This document shows, piece after piece, positions 61,792 to 64,000 of a stretch of DNA of 64,000 bases. Position numbers and translations under genes: made by a program. Position 1 is the first letter of the stretch, and each line of letters starts with the position of its first letter. Source of the stretch: Riptortus pedestris (taxonomy: Eukaryota > Arthropoda > Insecta > Hemiptera > Alydidae); NCBI GenBank assembly GCA_019009955.1, contig CM032230.1, forward strand, positions 62,001-126,000, in the 5' to 3' direction. The notes under the pieces are model-generated. The model saw only the letters and a program-made list of their open reading frames with translations, was not told the origin of the DNA and did no database searches.

Positions 61792-61850
<59 letters not shown>

Positions 61851-61851
61851 C

Positions 61852-63103
61852 AGGGTGAGTCAAAAGTCACGAAGGGGTTTCAATGATTAATAACTCGTTT
61901 ATTTTTTAATTTAAATTTTTCATTTTTATATAATTTTATACAACTAATCCTGCAAAAAATTGACACTAGGTGTGAAATATTATATCACTTAAATGTCTTC
62001 CATTTTCTGCCTCACACAAAAGTGCCCTTTGTAAAGTGTTTTCCATGACACCTCTCAGTATATCTGGATCTAAAGCTCTTATTTCGGCTTCAATATTGTT
62101 TTTCAGATGCTGGAGTGTTTGAGGTTTGTTGACGTACACCCGTTCACAAGAAGAAATCAGCCGCAGTCAGATCTGGAGATCTTGAAGGCCAGTTTATTTC
62201 ACAACCGCGAGAAATTATTCTTTCTTCAAACAGGTTTCTGAGAAGTTCAAGTCGCTCCATCTTGTTGGAGCCATGTGCCTGGTTTGTCGTGAACAGTTGG
62301 ATGTAAGAAATTTTCGATCATAGACCGATATCTTTCGCCTGTAACAGAGACAGTGTTTCCAAAGTCATCTTCAAAAAAATATGGTCTAATCACTTCTTGT
62401 GACATCACCCCACACCAGACCATACACTTTTGAGGATGCAGTTCCCTTTGATGGATCACTCAAGGGTTCTCAGTTCCCCAAATCCGGCAGTTCTGCTTAT
62501 TGATGAAGCCATTTAAGTGAAAATGTGCCTCATCTGACATTATCAGTTTATGAATAAATTCTGGATCTCCCCTGGCTATGTCCTGAAATCTGACAGCATA
62601 TTGCAATCTTTGAACAAAATCAGGTGGCTTGAGCTGTTGCACCAACTGGATTTTATATGGGAAGAGATTTAAACATCTAAGGGTACGTCGCAATGATGAC
62701 TGGGACATTCCAACCAGGCCAGAACTCTGGTGAGTTGAGGTTAACGGATATTCTGCAATACTCTCACGCATGCGTTCAACAGCAGCTTCACTAGTAGCCG
62801 TTCGGGGTCTGCCAGTTCGTGGACGGTCCTGGACTGCACCCTGTTCTTCAAATCAACCGCCTTATCATTGATTCACTTGGAGAATCCCTGATTCCATAAT
62901 GGCGACGATAGGCTCGTTGTGTCAAGATAATTGGCATTCCATTTTGATAATAAAATTTCACAATTTGTGTTCTTTGTTCAGTTGTGTATTTCTCCATGAT
63001 TAATTTCCAAGATGTCTTTTATAGAATCTGAAAAGAATGATAAAAAAAAAATCAATAACAACAAAATAATTACAACTTGAAACCCCTTCGTGACTTTTGA
63101 CTC

Positions 63104-63108
<5 letters not shown>
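61852..63108 (-). mobile_element. Tc1/mariner element with perfect 32-bp terminal inverted repeats
   Basis: 61852-61883 (AGGGTGAGTCAAAAGTCACG and on) is the exact reverse complement of 63077-63108. Flanked on both sides by TA repeats, the expected target. The transposase lies inside on the minus strand. Element length 1,257 bp. Confidence 0.9.
61966..62997 (-). pseudogene. Broken Tc1/mariner transposase
   Basis: About 340 codons. An N-terminal helix-turn-helix region starts at the ATG of 62997 (MEKYTTEQRTQIVKFYYQNG). Catalytic-core signatures remain: SDEAHFHLNG (first Asp), LQQDGAT (second Asp) and SPDLTAADFFL (third Asp). Damage: early stops or frameshifts near 62850, TGA at 62462-62460, a frameshift after QQDGAT near 62256 and another after ADFFL near 62150. 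The perfect terminal repeats suggest recent mobilisation in trans by an intact relative. Confidence 0.85.

Positions 63109-63141
<33 letters not shown>
63109..63141. repeat. (TA)n microsatellite
   Basis: The right half of the TA tract split by the mariner insertion (left half 61797-61847). Confidence 0.85.
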
Positions 63142-63144
<3 letters not shown>

Positions 63145-63269
63145 TTTTGAACGGACCTCATTTTCGTCATCTCCTGGATAGGATCAATGGACATTTGAAG
63201 AAAAATTTGGAAAAACGCGTCATGAGTACAACCTCAATAGCTGATTTCCCTCAAGGGAAATCTGCAAAA

Positions 63270-64000
63270 AATCCAAACATCTCAGTAAATACACATGATA
63301 GAGAAAATAAGTATATAACAACATAAGATTGAGTACATACAATTTTTTAATATGACTTATAGTAATGGAGATATTTCAAATTTTTGTAATTGGTAACGAT
63401 CAAACAAAAATTGCACACAAAATACTTTGACATTACTGCTATTCCCCCATTTACTTTTTTAAACGCCCTCACTTCTGACTGCTATTTCCAATTCACCTAT
63501 CTAAAAATCTACTTTAAGCCACTTCAATTGATACACCATTTCAATTATAAGCTGCCAATGGAATTTGCATCAGAAATCGTGGTGGTAAAAGTTTATTGTT
63601 TTCAATATAATTACCCTGAAAATTGGCATACAATTTTATTGAATAACTTTTGTTGTGCCAAATGAAGTTTTAGAGCAATTATTGTATTGCTGGATATGAT
63701 TCAGAAATAATCGGTTCCATTTTCAGCAACTAATGAATGGAGAGGCTCAGGTGGTCGTATCAAGAGTCTTAATTTGATGTGACCGATCGTGTAACACAAT
63801 ACAGGACTTTCATTTTTTAACTTAAATGCCTTCCGATATTCCCACAACATTCATTGCTCCAATAGCAAAGATTTGCTCTAAACTGTAATCGATTTCCACG
63901 TAATAATTAAATTTAGCATGATAGGGGTTAAATGCAACATTTTCATGTAATTGATTTTGATTCCATAGAACGGAATCAACTTCTTTCTGTGGTTCACGTT
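63270..64000. other. Unassigned sequence at the window end
   Basis: A 91-codon frame at 63390-63665 has no family I recognise, and AT-rich composition makes it weak. 63370-63420 resembles a diverged palindrome-family internal block. Confidence 0.3.

Larger units (their letters stand above)
60950..63265 (-). mobile_element. Palindrome-family copy, inverted, with a Tc1/mariner element inside its (TA)n
   Basis: Right end AAAGTCCGTCAAGTAAAGGC at 60949, AAGCAGATTTCCC at 60979, an extra (TA)n at 61016-61066, internal blocks in inverted order to the (TA)n at 61797-61847. After the mariner insertion the family resumes (TTGAACGGACCTCATTTTCG, 63147) and ends with the palindrome at 63243-63262. Confidence 0.75.

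Overview
The window looks like gene-poor, repeat-dense DNA from an insect nuclear genome. It is AT-rich and intron-containing. It carries gypsy, Jockey-like LINE and Tc1/mariner remnants, a tRNA-derived SINE, long (TA)n tracts and large minisatellites. A hemipteran is my guess; the order is not proven by the sequence.

The main object is one very large minus-strand gene that I assembled by hand. It runs from an ATG at 57728 down to a stop at 9148-9150 (about 48.6 kb, 20 coding exons). The exons sum to 3,942 nt, an exact multiple of 3, giving about 1,313 residues. Exon 1 (56315-57728) carries a basic patch and a DUF4780-like domain. Exons 2-7 (54424 down to 25133) are small and end in acidic/serine patches, several preceded by hydrophobic cores that look like SUMO-interacting motifs (VIIL-SD, LVIS-SDSEDDE, LVIEV-TSDSDE, VVLV-GGE). 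Exons 8-18 (24353 down to 19980) are paralogous short exons. Ten of these eleven carry a SUMO-acceptor consensus (I-K-x-E, often followed by D-D). Every junction from exon 1/2 to exon 18/19 is phase 1, so each internal exon can be duplicated or skipped without breaking the frame. A two-exon 3' end (9287-9420 and 9148-9207) closes the frame and adds a final IKEE. I infer a modular SUMO-binding/SUMO-acceptor protein. I know of no described gene of this design, but I could not search.

The introns are filled with repeats. 1-9000 (downstream of the gene): a 3.8-kb tandem duplication of gypsy fragments, an LTR-like promoter unit and a LINE/SINE-like repeat. 9.4-19.9 kb (last large intron): LINE ORF1-like and LINE EN/RT remnants, gypsy pol, and copies of a repeat family with a 20-bp palindrome at one end. 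25.3-36.1 kb: decayed copies of two host genes (CAMSAP/Patronin-like and UBR1/2-like), a SINE with target-site duplications, a 56-bp minisatellite and a broken copy of another repeated gene family. 36.2-42.1 kb: a second SINE, a 112-bp minisatellite, gypsy integrase and LINE RNase H remnants, and CACACCCC-rich arrays. 42.8-49.6 kb: a 127-bp minisatellite of about 53 copies. 52.2-55.9 kb: two more minisatellites. 57.8-64 kb (upstream of exon 1): more palindrome-family copies, one interrupted by a Tc1/mariner element with perfect 32-bp terminal inverted repeats.

All exon boundaries come from reading splice signals, phase and repeat similarity; there is no transcript evidence. The 5' UTR/promoter of the large gene and additional exons hidden in the long introns cannot be excluded.
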